DNA from: Ypsolopha sequella
Taxonomy: Eukaryota > Arthropoda > Insecta > Lepidoptera > Ypsolophidae
Length of the DNA: 64,000 nt
NCBI GenBank assembly: GCA_934047225.1
Contig: OW203990.1
Coordinates: forward strand, 24,531,045-24,595,044
Direction: 5' to 3'
Shown here one piece after another: positions 10,282-21,485 of this stretch (positions are counted from its first letter, which is position 1; each line of letters opens with the position of its first letter). A model generated the notes under the pieces. That model was not told the DNA's origin, did not search any database, and saw only the letters and a list, made by a program, of their open reading frames with translations. Position numbers and translations under genes: made by a program.

Positions 10282-10813
10282 TACAACGTGTAACAGAAAG
10301 GTGTAACCATATTTCAAGAGCTTATTCAGTCAATGGTATTGAACAACTTTTACTATGGAACAAATACTGTATCGAAAAAAAAAACTACTGTTTCATAGAT
10401 AAATGCAATGCCGCTCGGCCGAAATGTATGGAAGGGCAGATTTTTTTTTTTGAGATTTCGTGGTTGGCTCCCGTGCACAGAACTTTTTGCTGGAAAAGCA
10501 AACAATTGGTCAAGAACAACAATAAAAAAAATATGAAAAAATTTAAATATCACTTTGAAAAAAAATTTTGTATGACGCCAGGGTAGACAATGTCTACCCT
10601 AGAGTGAAAATTTCCTATACAAACTTTTTTTTTTTCAAAGTGATATTTAAATTTTTTCATATTTTTTTTATTGTTATTCTTGACCAATTGCTTGCTTTTC
10701 CAGCAAAAAGTTTTGTGCACGCCACTGCTCCATAGTAAAATTTGTTCTATACCATTGACTGAATAAGCTCTTCAAATATGGTTACACCTTTCTGTTACAC
10801 GTTGTATATGCCT
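10282..10813. mobile_element. Large foldback MITE, ACGTGTAACAG family, copy 1
   Basis: The ends TACAACGTGTAACAGAAAGG and CCTTTCTGTTACACGTTGTA are perfect inverses. The arms pair almost to a centre at GGTAGACAATGTCTACC (about 10581-10597), giving a palindrome of about 530 bp. Other copies lie at 26759-27018 and 29808-29974, and a half copy at about 26093-26180. Confidence 0.9.
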
Positions 10814-11536
10814 TACTCCACCCATTCGATTAGTTGTGTTACGAAGAAGAACATGTCTGTTGTTCATATATTTTTTATGTTGTTTTACAAATGTAGGTAA
10901 CTATACTTTAGTTAAGTAAAGGAATAAAAGTACAGGACAGGAAGAAATAATATAACTTTGTCTATTTGTCCCATATCATCTTTTACAGTGAGTACAGTAA
11001 CGTTAAGTCTTGAAGTTAATCACATTTCTAAATAAAATTGAATTTGAAATGTTAATCCATTCTTAATTTAGTTCAAATTATTATTATCTTTAATTTTTTA
11101 TGCATGCGTTCTCTACTACAATTGTTAAAATAATTTTTATTTTTGTTTTTGCTCAAACTTAATCATACTTATCACTAAAATTGAATTTGAAATGTTAATT
11201 AATTCTTAATTAAGTTTAAATTGTTATTATTATATTTAATTTTTAATGCATGCGTTTCTTATTATATTGTTTGTTTCTTAAAGAATATTTGGAAGAAACT
11301 ACACTCTACTACACAGTGTATTCTAGTATGGAGTGTAGTGGTACTATATAATTAATTACTCATAGTTTTTCTTTTATGAATGAAATAAACGTTTTTTCAT
11401 TTTTTCAAGTCTTTAATCATAAATTAGTAAATACATAAACTACTGATATAACAACTATTATTAACTATTATTATCACACCATGCCTTTTTTCCGTAATAT
11501 AAGCTGTAAACAGCTATTTTTAGTATAAATTATGTA
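10814..11536. other. AT-rich stretch with an ~85-bp direct repeat
   Basis: The block beginning AAATTGAATTTGAAATGTTA is seen at about 11035 and again at about 11180, each running to a TTTAATGCATGCGTT-like end. No coding signal. Confidence 0.6.
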
Positions 11537-11871
11537 ATGGGATTTGGTTGGCCGCCTGGATTCGTGCTGGGGGCTCGGTTGGTGATCATTGAACCTTGTT
11601 CCTGGTCCCTGGCCTGGTCTCCGCTATGGGTTCGGGCGGTTGAGTGGATTTCATCTTGTATAATTTATATTTTACATATCATTTTAATCGTATATATATT
11701 GCTACATAAATTATATAAACCTTTAATCTAGTTCTAGTTCATGTACATTTCATATTTTATAACATAATATATTTTTATAAGACAAAATTTTGACTTGTGA
11801 AACGTGTATTATAACCCACTTTGCAAAATAAACTATTTGAATTTGAAATTTGAATTCGGTGTTACATTTTT

Positions 11872-11975
11872 ACAAAATTTATTTACACCTTAATACCTTC
11901 ACGGAGAGGACAAAAAATACATTCAACCTAAAAGAAAAAGAAACTGGAGAAACACCGGATACGAGAATTGCTGAG
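11872..11975 (+). pseudogene. FLYWCH exon relic with destroyed acceptor
   Basis: TTTACACCTTAATACCTTCA and CGGAGAGGACAAAA match the start of the 9615 exon. The acceptor reads TTTTTACAA instead of TTTTTACAG (bases 11874-11875 are AA). A deletion of about 15 bp removes the LMLLYE codons and shifts the frame. The W-x-C region reads CTGGAGAAACACCGG, so the first Cys codon is lost. The rest of the finger is absent. Clearly dead. Confidence 0.8.
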
Positions 11976-12018
11976 GTTCTCGGACAAATAGAGACGACGT
12001 TGCTGATAAAACCTAGCT

Positions 12019-12899
12019 GAGGGCTTCCCAAACTTATTTTTACTGTGACGCCCTTGGGAGATTGCTATTTTTTTACGACACTCTCCCCTTCCCCCCCTCT
12101 TTCTGGCTAAAAAGTAGTTTTAGCTTAGAAACAATTTATTAAAAAAAAACTCCAAGTAACATTCATAATTTTATTAGAAACTAAGAGCAATAGAACTCTC
12201 AATGTCAGTGGCGTAGCTATCATAGGGCCAGCTGGTGCAGTGCACCAGGGCCCCGGAGCTCAGGGGGCCCTCCAACCTAAGCTTTGAAAAAAGCGGGTCA
12301 GCCAATTCGCCAGCTCCTGAAGCTAGAAAACCTCGACCCTGCTCACAAGAATTTTCAAGTGAAGTTATAGACGAATTCGCAAAAATTAAAGCGCGCAAGA
12401 GGTTGTGAATTGGACAGGAAACTCTGTTAAAAATCGTTTTTCTTTGTCATCTATTGATCTCATCTGTATAATAAAGAGTTTATAATGCGTCGTTGCTTAT
12501 TTATTCCCATTTTCTTTTATATAAACACAGAGATTTTACCCCTCATAGAGATGACGTATGGATTAAGCCTACTAATGATAAGTTCAACCACTGTATCCTG
12601 TATCCTATTCTTATTCCTATCTATAATTTTGAAGGCCAATATAAGTTGAAGCTACCATGAAAGAGGGGGTGAGGGCCCGATTTTTTCTCTATGCACCGGG
12701 GCCTTTGCCTACCTAGCTACGCCACTGCTCAATGTTGCAGTACTGATGGCATGATATACGTGAGAAACTGAGCTCCAAAATTCAAGCAATTGTCTTTGTC
12801 GTTTTGAAGCTAAAGGCTTGAGTCACAGGACAATTCGACACCCCTGGGATAATGCCGCGACGCCCCCAGGCGTTGCGACGCACTCTTTGGGAAGCCCTG
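12019..12899. mobile_element. hAT-type MITE with 8-bp target duplication
   Basis: The ends GAGGGCTTCCCAAAC and TTTGGGAAGCCCTG are inverted repeats of the CAGGG hAT type. The flanks ACCTAGCT (12011-12018) and ACCTAGCT (12900-12907) are identical 8-bp duplications, which is diagnostic for hAT transposition. It carries a second hAT-like element inside. Confidence 0.9.
12206..12727. mobile_element. Nested hAT-like MITE (CAGTGGCGTAGCTA family)
   Basis: The ends CAGTGGCGTAGCTA and TAGCTACGCCACTG are perfect inverses. CTCAATGT flanks both sides (12198-12205 and 12728-12735), an 8-bp duplication. The left end of the same family occurs alone at 5233. Confidence 0.9.
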
Positions 12900-13642
12900 A
12901 CCTAGCTGATATTTTACAAATATCGCGCTAAAAACACGAACATTACTAATCTGATTTAGAACCAGCGTACTCTGAATAGTAATAATTCATACTATATAAC
13001 AACGCTTTTATCCAATGAGTTTCATGTTGTCTTAATTTTGATATTTTTTCGCAAAAAACTAAAAGTACCAAAAGAATACCCAGAGTCGACAAAAACTTCT
13101 CATGTACAGTTTAAGTAGGCTTTACATGTACATTAAAAAAATGCTTTAATTTTCTCCATAACTACTGGGGTATGGTAGGAAAGATACCCTGACTCAGGAC
13201 TTGTTTTATATTCTTATTAATCTTTATTATTTAAACCAAAAACAACGATATTTCTAGCATATTGCTACTATAATAGGCAGCGACCATTTTATCCGAATCT
13301 GTTTTTGTTATTCTCGCTACCATCGCCCGGGGGCGCGGCGCGGCGCGGCAACTTAGACCAATCGGTCTCCGGGCTCTAAAATAATGGCGCTAAATCCAGA
13401 CACGTCACTTCAAAAACATATTATTGTTATGTACTGTGTAATCGCCACGCAATCTCCGAATACTGCTGTAACTGTAACATGGTCGTCGCACATTGGGTAA
13501 TTGTGCCCATATTATTTCAATAATATATTATCTTGCCTGGGGCAGACACGAAGGCGACTTGAATCAGCATGCAGGATTTTTGGATACAGTGTGTTTGGAT
13601 TTAGAGAATTGATTGATTGAATAAAATATAGTATATATAATC

Positions 13643-13818
13643 TTGAATTAAAACACTTGTACTGTAGTTTCACTTTATTTTTGTTAACTCCCAACCGGTT
13701 TCGGATTTTACTCCATTTTCAAGGGAAGATCTTAATTAAAAGTGTCACAGTACAAGTGTTTTAATTCAAGATGTGTTTCAAGTTTCACCAAGTGCCGACA
13801 ATCGCAAGTATAAATTTT
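13643..13818 (-). mobile_element. Small retroposon with hammerhead-like core, copy 1
   Basis: It is flanked by the 12-bp duplication GTATATATAATC (13631-13642 and 13819-13830). An inner inverted pair (TTGAATTAAAACACTTGTAC with GTACAAGTGTTTTAATTCAA) is followed by CAAGTGCCGACAATCGCAAG, also found in the copy at 30681. On the minus strand a degenerate core reads GGAGTAAAATCCGAAACCGG. Confidence 0.75.
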
Positions 13819-13949
13819 GTATATATAATCATTGTCGTTTCTTTTTTACATCTACCTACCTCTTGTCTTGGTGGGAAAGAGTGGTGGGATTATCCCTGTA
13901 CTTACCTACCACTACTGCGTAGCAGGAAAATACATAAAAGAATACTTTC

Positions 13950-14285
13950 TTCACAAGCGGTAGCTCAGGGATAGTAGAACGCTGGCTTATTAATCTTGAG
14001 ATCCAGGTTCGATCCCCGGTCGGGCATGCACCAATGAATTTTTCGGAATTTATGTGCATAGTATTTGTTCTTACTTACCACTTGCGTGTATTTGTGCCCG
14101 AAGTACGGCGATAGGGCTCATCACCCATCACGTTGGGACGTAATATATTCGTCGGTGAAACGCGGGTGTTCCGAGTGTGGACTGTGACTTGTATTTCACA
14201 GTTCACACTCGGAACACCTCTGACACCTCCCCGGGGATTCATGTCGTGACGATATATTTTATTTTTTATATTTTTCTTCACAACC
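13950..14285 (+). mobile_element. tRNA-headed SINE with strong internal hairpin
   Basis: The head has a pol III A box (TAGCTCAGGGA) and B box (GGTTCGATCCC). The body contains a near-perfect hairpin, TTCCGAGTGTGGACTGTGA with TCACAGTTCACACTCGGAA, and ends near CATGTCGTGACGATATAT. Related copies are at 29195-29520 and 45100-45500, and a 3' piece at 24815-24900. Confidence 0.85.
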
Positions 14286-15144
14286 CAAAGGTTGGCTGGA
14301 GGAAATCACTTTAAGTGATAAGTCCAATTTTTCATTTAACCGTGTACAATAAAGTGTGTATTCTCATTCATTCATTCATTCATAGTTATAACAGAATAAT
14401 ACTCAAAAAGTAAAAATAAAATACCAACCTTGTATGAATATCGACAAAATAATGATATATTAGTACTTTATTTTATCAATACCACCATAGCTCTTAGAGT
14501 TAGTGAGAACATTTTTTAATGCACATAATAAGCCTACTCAAATGGCACTTAAGAAGTTTTTGTCGACTCTGGGTTTTTTGTGTATGGGTTTTTGGCCATC
14601 TCCTTTACGGGAAAAGTAAAGTCGTAATCAACATCCCAAAAACAGTCAGTATCGACATCAAGAACGACTATTTAGGCCACCATACCAAATTTTGACAATT
14701 AAACGGGCTTTACTTTCTCACCTCAAAAACTTCCCACCAGACGGACGAATTTCAAAATACGTCGGATCAAATTAACTAAAGGTTCTCGCAGAAATTTTGA
14801 TTGTGTTGGATTATGTTTTTGACTTTTCGTTATTTCTAATGAAAAGATGAGTAGTAGGTACTTCAATAAAATCTATAATAGAAGAACTTTTAGAAAAACC
14901 TTTTTTGACGAGATCGTTTGCTAAATACCTTTGGTATGAGAAAATAGACGTCCGATCCCGCCAAGACTAGACACCGGGAATCGCCACTGACTCAAACTAA
15001 TTCAAATTCAAATAGTTTATTTTGCAAAGCAGGTATATATAATACACTTTTTACTCGTCAAATTTAATCTAATAAAAAAAAATATATGTAATAAAATAAT
15101 AAATGTAGCACATGTGACTGATGATCATGTATATTACTTTACAG

Positions 15145-15848
15145 AACAAACTGATGAAGGAACCACGATTGCGCTTCAACCACCACAGAACTTAGAATCC
15201 AATATTGCCACTATTTCAACAAAAATAAACTATGTAATTGAAAACCAGGAAAAACAATCTTTAGAATTGGTCAGATTGAATCTAAGAATTGAAGAATTTA
15301 TTAAAGGATTTCTTTCTAGAAAATTGGACCACATAAAAGATGTAGATTTTGAAACAATTGATAAGATAGAGGATTTAGAAAAATTTGAAAACAATCTAAA
15401 AAATCCTGCATTTAAAGCGGAAATTCTAGAAAAGTTTTCAGTGGTGTGTGGCAAACAAAACGGAAATGGCATTAATGCTGCGTATAAACTTGTAGATTTA
15501 GTTTTCAAAAGAGATTTCTTAAAACTGTGTTCATGGGCCGGGGGTTCACGGACTGATGACAAGAAAATATGTTTTAAAGTGTTCCAACGCACTATAGATG
15601 TCTTTTTTGACATGGTAAAAATGACAGATGAGTTTTTTACTGTAACTGATTGCGAACAGTTTTTGAAAAATATATTAAGGAACTCAAAAAAAAGATGTTC
15701 GCACATGAATGCACGACAGTCATGCACAAAAAAAAGAGCGAAGATGACCAAAGAAAAAACAAATAATAAAAATAATGAGACTAGTACAACTAATGGCGCT
15801 CAAAATGTTGATGAAGAAGGCGCCATTAAGCCTAGCAGATGCCCTTAA
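15145..15848 (+). CDS. DUF4806-domain terminal exon in the array
   Basis: From the acceptor TATATTACTTTACAG (AG at 15143-15144) the exon enters with AA and then 233 codons to TAA. Residues ~15-50 look helical (ENQEKQSLELVRLNLRIEEF). Residues ~72-155 match the DUF4806 pattern: IEDLEKFENNL, FKAEILEKFSVVCG, KLVDLVFKRDFLKLCSW-G. The tail is rich in Lys and Arg (KKRAKMTKEKTNNKNN). DUF4806 has no settled biochemical role. It is known from insect proteins, often next to DNA-binding or BTB modules. The phase equals that of the FLYWCH exons, so it may be an alternative C terminus of the same gene. An in-frame ATG at 15114 allows an independent start as the alternative. Confidence 0.65.
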
Positions 15849-15865
15849 GCCCGCATCGTGCATAC

Positions 15866-16017
15866 GCATGGTTCACTCGGAACTGGAAGTGAATTTCTAT
15901 GGGAAGCCGAAATTTCATTTTACAAATTTCACAAAAAATATTATTGATCCAAGATACTGATCACTTACCAAGCCACCAGTATGAATTTGGACGATGATCA
16001 AAAAGTCACCTTGTATA
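15866..16017. mobile_element. Half of a foldback MITE (CAAGGTGACTTTTTGATCATC family)
   Basis: It matches the right half of the elements at 33960-34229 and 54203-54470, ending GATCAAAAAGTCACCTTGTA. Confidence 0.7.
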
Positions 16018-16056
16018 TACGAAAACACAAAATAAAGGTAATGATAAGTTAGTAAA

Positions 16057-16095
16057 ATATATTTCGACCACTAGTTGTGGTCGGCATCAGCTACA
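16057..16095 (-). ncRNA. Hammerhead-like core at the end of a Penelope-like fragment
   Basis: The minus strand reads CTGATGCC, then GACCAC, a five-base loop, GTGGTC, then GAAATATA. A CUGAUG box, a perfect 6-bp stem II and a GAAA box are the core layout of hammerhead ribozymes, which are known from Penelope-like elements. Two bases rather than one separate CUGAUG from stem II, so activity is doubtful. Similar cores lie at 22386-22420 and 32577-32615. Confidence 0.4.
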
Positions 16096-16985
16096 ATGGA
16101 TATTAGTATTTACAATAATATAGCTATAAAAAGTAAAAATTATATGATTATAAATTAAGGGTAAGTATGATGGTATTGAATATTTTATTTTGATAATGAT
16201 GACAGCTAAACAGAGTGATGGATAATGAATTGAAAAAGGTCTTAACATGAAGAAGTTTGCATTGTGTTTCTTGTGCTGACTCCTCGTAGATATCAGTGCT
16301 GCTTGTTCAGACCCGGACCGTAGTGGGCACCAAGTGACCAGATATATGATCCTTCCCATGTTCGTAGTTGAGGTGAAGCAATTATTGAATGGATGGTTAT
16401 GAAGTCGAGCGTGGGTGGGAATTGGCAGAGTGTTGTTTGTAATAGAGTCGCATGTGTGTCGGTTTTGATTGATTCGGATGTGGAGGGCGTTTTTTGTTTC
16501 GCCGATGTAGAATGCAGGTCAGTGCCTGCATTCTAGTATGTAAATGCAGTTGGATGTTTTGCATGTGCTGTTAGGTTGTGCATGGTAAGTGTTTCTGGTG
16601 TGGTGTGTGTTGATGGCTGTGGCTGTGTTAATAATTGCGCATGTTTTGCATCGCGGCCGTCGGCATGGCGAAGTGCCAGGAGATGTTTGTGTGTTTTGAG
16701 AAGGGATGCTTTTTGTGTGAGTGAGTAGAGATTTGATGTTTGGATTTTGCCTGTAGCATATTTGGGTGTAGTGTGGTAGGAGGTCTTTTGTTTCGTCATT
16801 GTGTGTTAAGATTGGAAGGAAATCTTTGATTAGTTTTTGTAGTTTGTAGCTGCCATGAAAGTGAGTTGTGATCAGATGTTGTTGATTTTGTGTGTTTCGT
16901 TGTGTTCCGAACAACGATTTTCTTTGGAATTGATATCTAGCCAACTCGCAAAAAGGTTTTGTATCTTTCAGTACTTGCAAAAGAT
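16096..16985 (-). mobile_element. Penelope-like element fragment (linker plus GIY-YIG endonuclease)
   Basis: The minus strand encodes SLFGTQRNTQNQ, HDETKDLLPHY, then a Cys-rich linker (CRRPRCKTC and CKTSNCIYILEC). After a TGA at about 16518 the same reading continues with FYIGETKNALHIRINQNR, the GIY-YIG nuclease start, and then TWCPLRSGSEQ. Penelope elements combine an RT with such a C-terminal nuclease. The RT core is missing here, and the stop makes it inactive. Confidence 0.8.
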
Positions 16986-17654
16986 GAGTATAAGTAAGTT
17001 ATAAGTGATTTGTATAGGTATATTGTAGTATAATACAACTTAAAGTAACATAACAAAATTAACAAAATATTGATTGAATGATTTTAAGTTTATATGTGTC
17101 GCATTCTATCCCATTAGGCTATCCTGTAATGGTAGATGTAGGTTGTAAATAAATAAATAAAAAATAAAATATTTCTTTTTTAATGCTTAAGTTTAAAAGA
17201 ATAACGTTTTTATTTTCCTTAAAGAAAATTACTTATATTAAATTGTTGATTTGTAATTATAGTCGTTGCATAGGTTAGCGAAGTCGTTGATTAATTTTCA
17301 GTCTTATAATTGATGAAAAAAGGCAAAACACAAGATTTTTCATCTTTAAATTCATGATTATACAATAATTGCAAATGAGATATTTTTATCAATATGCCAA
17401 ATTGTATTTAATATGTATATAGAATATAATAAATATGTAAGTAATAGATCTAGTATTGTATAGTATCTGTCTAGTATTGTTAGTAGATTTATATATTTTA
17501 ATAATATTATATTGTATAACGCATTAGTTTTTAAACTGTTATATTATACTTTTTAAATAAATAATAATAATCACTTTCGCTATAAAAACAAAATAAACAA
17601 TCTTAGCAATAAATAATTTATTATCAGGCGTCTGTGGCCCATAGATAATAAATG
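16986..17654. other. No recognised gene
   Basis: AT-rich sequence with several short polyA-signal-like runs. Confidence 0.5.
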
Positions 17655-18010
17655 ATACAAACTAACATCCATCCATCCATCAGCCTAGTTCGTCCACTGC
17701 TGGACATAAGCCCTTCCAGGACTTTGCCACTCCCGGCGGTCATCCTGGAAGAATTGCCCATACTCACACACGCTGGGCAGGCGGGTTGGTGAGCGCGGTG
17801 CCGGAACCCTCGCACCAGTGACGCCGCTGCCCGTCACCAGTCTGTTCCATATAAGGCCCGGCTATTAGGGATGGATATACCGCCATCCATCGGTCCCAGG
17901 CAAGGTGGGCCTCCTGGTTTTTTTGCCTGTGAGCTGTCCTCTTACCCTCCCCCGAATTACTTCGAGGGGGTCTCCAAGTAAGATGGTGATGGCATCAGCT
18001 CTACTAATAT
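17655..18010 (-). mobile_element. RTE-tailed non-autonomous retroposon, minus strand
   Basis: Same family as 6937-7515, in reverse. The 3' tail (CATCCATCCATCAGCCTAGT on plus) is at the left and the AGCTGATGCC end at the right. Confidence 0.8.
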
Positions 18011-18706
18011 ACGCCGTGTAATGATGACGTGCTCAGAAAATAAAACCAAATGCTCTACTGATTATACTGAATCACTTCTGAAGTAAAATACTCGTTATAA
18101 CGCGAAAAAAAAATTCTATGAAGAAGTGATTTTTTTTTCGCCTTGTTTCAAATATTTTTCTATGGAATTTAATTTAATATATTTATTAACAAAAATCCAC
18201 AGCAATACAAAATGTGTTAACTTAAAAATATTATTTGTGGATACTGCCAGCAACGGATTTTACTTTGCAAATTGTAGTTGTATTAATAGAGGCGATATGT
18301 AAAAGTTTTAGCGTCCCTGTTACTTCATATGCGAAAAAACCGTCAGTGCAAGAGGGACGGATTCGTGGAAAAGTAGCAAAAAGTCGGTTTTTTATTAATT
18401 TAAAATGTACTAAAGATGCTATCAAAATTTCGTTTGACCAGGTCCTAGATACAGGTAAAAACCATCTAATAAAATATAATTGCAGTCCATATGTCATTCT
18501 AAATTGTCAGACCAGGAGAATTGGTGTCGAAAAAGACCTCATTTCAATAAATATTTCTATCGAGCCGAATTTCTCCAATTGCGTTTCTGTTTTAACAGGT
18601 CCTTAGAAAAAGAATCCAAAAACAATGTACTATTTTATCAAAATAATACATCATTTACTGAAGTAGATATGCAAGTTCTTAAAGTGTCGATTTTTTTTCC
18701 GTAGTG
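18011..18706. other. No recognised gene
   Basis: Two overlapping ORFs (18235-18606 plus, 18231-18497 minus) match no family I know and lack a convincing splice context. I treat them as chance. Confidence 0.4.
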
Positions 18707-19110
18707 CCTTAAGAACCCGCTCCGTATTTTTCGTTCGTTTGATGCGAAGTATTTTTTAAATGTTTTTCTCATCTTTATCGCGATGTTTTTTTAAAAACCA
18801 GGGACATACACCAATTCACATTGGCCGTCTAAATGAAGTCCTAAAATTTATTTGATTGAATTGTTTCTCCTTTGCGAATTATTTTGGTACTTAGACATTA
18901 TGAACAACTATTCGGAACGGGCTCGTAAGTAAATATTTTGCAAAAGAGAAACAATTCAATCAAATAATTTTAGGCATTCATTTAAACGGCCAATATGAAG
19001 TGGTGTATGTCCTTGGTTTTTCCAAAAACATCGCGATAAAGGCCAGAAAAATGTTTAACAAAATGCTTTGCATCAAAGTTGTCGTCGTCGCGGACCGGGC
19101 TCTTAAGAAC
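18707..19110. mobile_element. Foldback MITE
   Basis: CTTAAGAACCCGCTCCG and CGGACCGGGCTCTTAAG are inverted ends. The arms pair over about 170 bp, including TTTGATTGAATTGTTTCTC with GAGAAACAATTCAATCAAA. Confidence 0.85.
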
Positions 19111-19254
19111 ACGATAATTATTTCGTTTTATATTATAACACACAATGACAAAAACTCAAGACTCATCAAAACAGTGAAGGGTGTACAAAGATGTGAGTGC
19201 TGTATATGAATAAGCGTGACAAGGTCTTTATGAGGGTGTGTGGGTGTATTTGAG

Positions 19255-19281
19255 AGGGTGTGTGTGTGTGTGTGTGTGTGA
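19255..19281. repeat. TG microsatellite
   Basis: The TG run follows a GTGTGGGTGTATTTGAGAGG stretch. Confidence 0.9.
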
Positions 19282-19289
19282 TTCTCACT

Positions 19290-19964
19290 GAGTGAATGCA
19301 CTCACAAACTACTCTATAATAAAAAGTAAAAATCAAGAATAAATATAATAAGTAACTACATACATGAGTACCTTTGTTCAGCATAATCATTAGCGTGTGG
19401 TTAAATTTTCTGAGGACGTCATATTTACACGGTGTACATACAGTATTTAAGTAATTACAAAATTATGTAAGTAAATAAAGCTTAATACAATGTTAGTATC
19501 ACTTTACCTTGCACTATGTCTTTGTGCTGTCCTGTGGAACATGTCCGCGGAAGCGCCGAAAGACCACATCTTGTGACCAATCATTTTCCTCCATGACGAG
19601 GTGCAGAATAAAAAAAAAACATTCATTTAACACACAATTATAGACAAAGTAGTATCAATGTTCTTAAACGTTAAGTTGTATGGCACTGTTAAAAAAGACG
19701 GTGACTTCTTATACCAAAGGCATCAGGAACGCTAACGCTGTTATTCTGACAACACCATTAAAAAGAAAAACATCCTTAATTAACTTACTATTTACTTTAA
19801 CCTAAAAATTTTCAATAAAATCAGCATATACTCGTAGTTAATATATTAAAACAGAAAAATAATAAAATATTATTAAAATAGAATAAAATATTAATTTTGA
19901 GTCGTTAATATGTATATACTTTTACCAGAGCGCAGTGTCGTACTCGCATTACGAACGCCTTTAT
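19290..19964. other. No recognised gene
   Basis: AT-rich sequence without coding signal. Confidence 0.45.
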
Positions 19965-20640
19965 GTTGACATTGTGGCGCGATTCCAGTAACTGCACCTC
20001 GGCAGGTACCCCGTCTTTTGGCACACGTACTACAGTGCGCGCCAATCTTTTAGTCGCCTCTGAAGATAAGACGCAAGAGGCGACGCAATAGCCGTTTTAC
20101 TGTGTCAGGGGGACGTTACAGGAGCGAGGGCGCGGAGCACACCCGCCTGCGTGCCGCACCACAGCCCCCGCTCGCCATTTAGCAGGTGTCAACACTATGC
20201 GTTAGTGTTAGTGCTACGTCCGTATACTAAACACGCACGCGTTGCATGAAAAGTACCTTCGTGGAAAAAAGTCTATGATTCGTTAAGTTTATCGTTGAAT
20301 CTGTTTGTTATTGTTTTTGTTGCCTTTATTTGTTGTTTTGTTGATTTAGTTTGTTAAAGTTTATAGTTGTTGTTATGCCTCGAGGTCGTTATTGCGTTTT
20401 AAGGCTACAATGTAGGAAAATGGTGTTAATATTAATTTGTTTTATTTAAACAGTTAAGATTGCACTAAAATAATAAATATATATTAAATAGGTAGGTACA
20501 ACAAGTACACCTTCCCAATTATAGTCAACATTTAATAATCAACCGTTCATATTATTGTTTTCTTGACTGTACCTGCGCAAGCTTGCACTCAGAGGCGACT
20601 AAAAGATTGGCGCGCACTCTACACCACTATGTCAACCGCG
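19965..20640. mobile_element. DNA element with long terminal inverted repeats and GC-rich left arm
   Basis: GCGCGCCAATCTTTTAGTCG... at 20037-20062 is a perfect 26-bp inverse of 20590-20615. Further out, GTTGACATTGTGG and CCACTATGTCAAC also pair. The left arm (20000-20180) is GC-rich compared with its surroundings. Confidence 0.7.
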
Positions 20641-20651
20641 TTAGTAGTGTA

Positions 20652-20932
20652 TCATCACTACATAGTATAAAACAATGTCGCTTTCCGCTGTCTGTCTGTT
20701 CCTATGTATGCTTAGATCTTTAAAACTACGAAACGGATTTTGATGCGTTTTTTTTAATACATAGAGTGATTCAAGAGGAAGGTTTATAATTTATTTATAT
20801 ATATTTATATAATTTATAATGCATAATATAGTAGAGAAACACCGATAATTTTAGAGGTTAAAGACAATCTGTAGTATATTTAGTATCAGCATTGCACCCG
20901 TGCGAAGCTGGGGCGGGTCGCTAGTTATTATT
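20652..20932 (+). mobile_element. Dispersed repeat ending GGGTCGCTAGT
   Basis: It starts CACTACATAGTATAAAAC and ends GCACCCGTGCGAAGCTGGGG then TCGCTAGT. The CTAGT end and lack of duplication suggest a Helitron-like non-autonomous element, but the hairpin was not verified. Confidence 0.55.
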
Positions 20933-21091
20933 TATTACAGGTGGGAGATATACGGCGTGTTTAGGTAACGTATAAATTTAACAAGTTTAACTTTAACAAA
21001 ACTTCACCCAAAACTCCCTAAAAAAAAACTAAATACTTTTATGAAACATAATCATAACAAGTGTCACATTAATAGGCATTTAATATTAGCT

Positions 21092-21267
21092 CTCCTGGCG
21101 GCGTAGCATAGTCTTTAATCGCGCGCGACGCAACTAGTTGAATCACAAGTGCAAAGAGCGTGACGTACTGTTTAATCGCACTAACATCGTGTCACGCTCC
21201 TCGCACTTGTGGTTCAACTAAGTGGCGTCGCGCGCGATTAAACACTGTGCTACGCCGGCAGGACGAG
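21092..21267. mobile_element. Near-perfect 176-bp palindrome (MITE)
   Basis: Arms: GGCGTAGCATAGTCTTTAAT then CGCGCGCGACGC on the left, GCGTCGCGCGCGATTAAACA then CTGTGCTACGCC on the right. Inner arms with TCACAAGTGC and GCACTTGTGG also pair. Confidence 0.85.
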
Positions 21268-21485
21268 TAAGTTAAAAAAAAAAACTATTTTGTTTGGAGC
21301 TCTGTGGAACTCTAAGCTCTGTGTTTCAGTGTTATTTCAAGATATATAGGTAAAAAATCCGGTTCAACGATTTTTTTTTGTACTGTTTGTTTGTATTTTT
21401 TGACACTTACACTGACACTAAAAGATTTATATTTTATCATTTAATGGACGATCATTAAACTTGTTGACATAACATATTTTTACAG

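Larger units (their letters stand above)
13078..14574. repeat. Widely spaced 23-bp inverted repeat
   Basis: ACCCAGAGTCGACAAAAACT... (13078-13100) and its exact reverse complement (14552-14574) bracket about 1.5 kb. AAGTAGGCTT and AAGCCTACT pair just inside. It may be the terminal repeats of a larger element that later received the retroposon and SINE below. A GC-rich run (CGGGGGCGCGGCGCGGCGCG) lies at 13327-13346. Confidence 0.6.

Noticed and set aside
18231..18606. Overlapping plus and minus ORFs of 88-123 codons
   Set aside because: Neither matches a known family. Overlap on both strands fits chance in a low-stop stretch.
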